From DASUFH01 sp036274645 (GTDB lineage: Bacteria; Acidobacteriota; Terriglobia; 20CM-2-55-15), in assembly GCA_036274645.1 (NCBI GenBank), contig DASUFH010000136.1, positions 1 to 7,699 of the forward strand: DNA of 7,699 bases, read 5' to 3'. Numbering within the stretch: the stretch's first letter is position 1; each line of letters begins with the position of its first letter. Shown here one piece after another: positions 6,380 to 7,699 of the stretch. Below the pieces are notes generated by a model. The model was not told the DNA's origin, ran no database searches, and saw nothing but the letters and a program-made list of their open reading frames with translations. A program made the position numbers and the translations under genes.

Positions 6380-7597
6380 ATGCGCGCTTTCCGCCGAATC
6401 CTTCTACCGATCCTGTGGGCCATGGTGGCATTCCTGCCCGCGGCGCGCGCCCTTGGGCCGGTTCCGGCGCAACTCTCGGACCTGGAGTTCTGGAAACTGA
6501 TTACGGATTCCTCCGAAGACGGTGGCGGGTTCATCTCCGAAAACTTCGTCTCCAACGAACTGGGCTACCCGTATGTGATGCCGACGTTGATTCAGCGCGC
6601 GCGGCGCGACGGGGCGTACATCGGAGTCGGCCCGGAGCAGAATTTTTCGTACGTGGCCGCGATCCATCCACGCATTGCGTTTATCGTGGACATCCGCCGG
6701 CAGAACCTCGTCCAGCATCTTCTCTATAAGGCTCTCTTCGAGCTCTCGGCCACCCGCGAAGATTTCCTCGCTCTGCTGTTTGCCCGAAAACCCACGGCGC
6801 ACGCGCCGGCTGGCGCGACGGTGGATCAACTGCTCGCGCTGTTCGAGGGAGCGCCGCCGGATGAAGCGCTTCACCGCGCCAATCTGGACAGGGTGATCGA
6901 TACGCTGCTCAAGCAGCATCACTTCGAGTTGACGGTGGACGATCGGGAGACGCTGCGGCACGTCTACGATGAGTTCGCCAGGCAGGGCGTGGAAACGCGC
7001 TATTCCGTGTTGCCCGCTATTCTGAATACCTTTGCGGCGCAGATCGTCACCGTACCCGTCAATCCGGCCCCCGATGACCCCGGGACCCCGGCGCCCGAAG
7101 CGCTGGCGCGCGGGGGATCAAGAGTGCTCCTGCTGCCGATGGAATTCCCGTCGTTCTCGACCGTGATGAAAGCTGCGGACCCCGCGGGAAAACGATGGAG
7201 CTTTCTGGCGACGGACGAGAATTACCGGACAGTGCGGAACATGCAGCAAAAGAACCTGATCGTTCCGCTGGTAGGGGATTTCGCCGGCGTCAAAGCCCTC
7301 CGCGCCGTGGCGCAGTATCTCCGGGAACACGATACCCGCGTCACCGCGTTTTACGTTTCGAACGTGGAACAGTACCTCACGCCGGTATCCAAGCTGCAGA
7401 GCTTCTATCTGAATGTCGCCGACCTCCCGATCGACGAATCGGGCACGTTCATCCGAACCGCCCAGACCTCCGGGAAACAGCCCGGGCCCGCACAGTCGTT
7501 CCTGAGTTCCATGCAGACGGCCCTCGAAGCCGTTCGCAACGGTCAGGCAAGAGTATGGAACGACATTCTCCCGTTGTCGCTGCCGCTCGGGCAGTAG
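6380..7597 (+). CDS. Secreted conserved protein of unknown function
   Basis: The product has 405 residues from ATG 6380. This start begins a good signal peptide (MRAFRR, hydrophobic about 7-22, cleavage near ARA-LG at 23-26). An in-frame TTG at 6302 would add 26 residues that destroy the signal and is less likely. Two conserved-looking blocks stand out: SENFVSNELGYPYVMPTLIQ (53-72) with YIGVGPEQNFSYVAAIHPRI (80-99) and FIVDIRRQN (101-109); and NLIVPLVGDFAGVKALRAVA (292-311) with VTAFYVSNVEQYL (321-333). Between them lies a proline-rich spacer at 223-240. I recall such proteins only as hypothetical entries, possibly related to Leptospira LIC_10091, but I cannot confirm this. Alternating strands with Gly-rich turns and an acidic strand end (VDIRR) hint at a Rossmann-like, methyltransferase-like fold; that is inference. 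It is divergent from the beta-helix gene and has no same-strand neighbour in view. The Shine-Dalgarno is poor. Confidence 0.85.
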   Translation: MRAFRRILLPILWAMVAFLPAARALGPVPAQLSDLEFWKLITDSSEDGGGFISENFVSNELGYPYVMPTLIQRARRDGAYIGVGPEQNFSYVAAIHPRIAFIVDIRRQNLVQHLLYKALFELSATREDFLALLFARKPTAHAPAGATVDQLLALFEGAPPDEALHRANLDRVIDTLLKQHHFELTVDDRETLRHVYDEFARQGVETRYSVLPAILNTFAAQIVTVPVNPAPDDPGTPAPEALARGGSRVLLLPMEFPSFSTVMKAADPAGKRWSFLATDENYRTVRNMQQKNLIVPLVGDFAGVKALRAVAQYLREHDTRVTAFYVSNVEQYLTPVSKLQSFYLNVADLPIDESGTFIRTAQTSGKQPGPAQSFLSSMQTALEAVRNGQARVWNDILPLSLPLGQ

Positions 7598-7699
7598 CCG
7601 GTCCTCGCATCAAGCCTTCCCCGGTTGGCCCCTTTGTTCCCCACTTATTCGTTAATTGTTGGCTGTTCACCATTAACTGCTTCACTTGATGCATTTGCG
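7598..7699. other. Noncoding right edge with AT-rich, degenerate heptamer segment
   Basis: No gene is visible after the secreted-protein stop codon. From about 7641 the composition drops to 24 G+C of 59 bases, well below the rest of the window. GCATCAAG (7607-7614) and CTTGATGC (7685-7692) form an 8-bp perfect inverted repeat around this segment, and GTTAAT (7651-7656) pairs with ATTAAC (7672-7677). Bases 7651-7692 can be read as six degenerate 7-base units, the first three beginning GTT. The segment could be a small repeat, the edge of an inserted element or ordinary intergenic DNA; the window ends too soon to decide. Confidence 0.35.

Overview
The window is 7.7 kb of GC-rich bacterial chromosome with five complete protein genes, the tail of a transposase at the left edge, and several small palindromic or repetitive elements between genes. 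I cannot name the species. The gene types (a secreted beta-helix protein, a SARP-type regulator fused to an alpha/beta hydrolase, and a secreted protein of a family I associate loosely with Acidobacteriota) together with the composition suggest an Acidobacteriota-like soil bacterium. That is inference from style, not proof.

Left part, plus strand. Bases 1-140 encode the C-terminal end of an IS4-type transposase. A plausible -10 box (183-188) and a clear Shine-Dalgarno sequence lead into proC (230-1048), pyrroline-5-carboxylate reductase, the last step of proline synthesis. About 105 bases later comes a 567-residue regulator (1154-2857). It has a SARP/BTAD DNA-binding and activation half and a C-terminal alpha/beta hydrolase with an apparently intact Ser-Asp-His triad. 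A 12-bp tandem repeat is inserted in frame in its BTAD part.

Middle. The regulator and the next gene converge. Their 286-base gap (2858-3143) holds a 17-bp perfect inverted repeat whose two arms are themselves small palindromes, one preceded by GTAG. This is the architecture of a REP doublet (REPIN).

Right part. A minus-strand pair follows: a secreted right-handed beta-helix protein (4157-6154) and, 17 bases downstream, a zinc-less quinone-oxidoreductase-type MDR enzyme (3144-4139). The oxidoreductase Shine-Dalgarno abuts the stop codon of the first gene, so the two are probably one transcript. The beta-helix gene has an extended -10 box only six bases before its ATG and no Shine-Dalgarno, as expected for a leaderless mRNA. 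Divergent from it, a gene for a 405-residue secreted protein of unknown function (6380-7597) is preceded by two short stem-loops. The last about 60 bases are clearly AT-richer and show a degenerate 7-base periodicity.

The genes do not form one obvious pathway. proC and the regulator are co-directional but spaced apart, the beta-helix/oxidoreductase pair is the only convincing operon, and I see no evidence for a complete new defence or mobile system here. The points most worth following are the regulator-hydrolase fusion with its internal tandem repeat, the REPIN-like element, and the candidate leaderless promoter.
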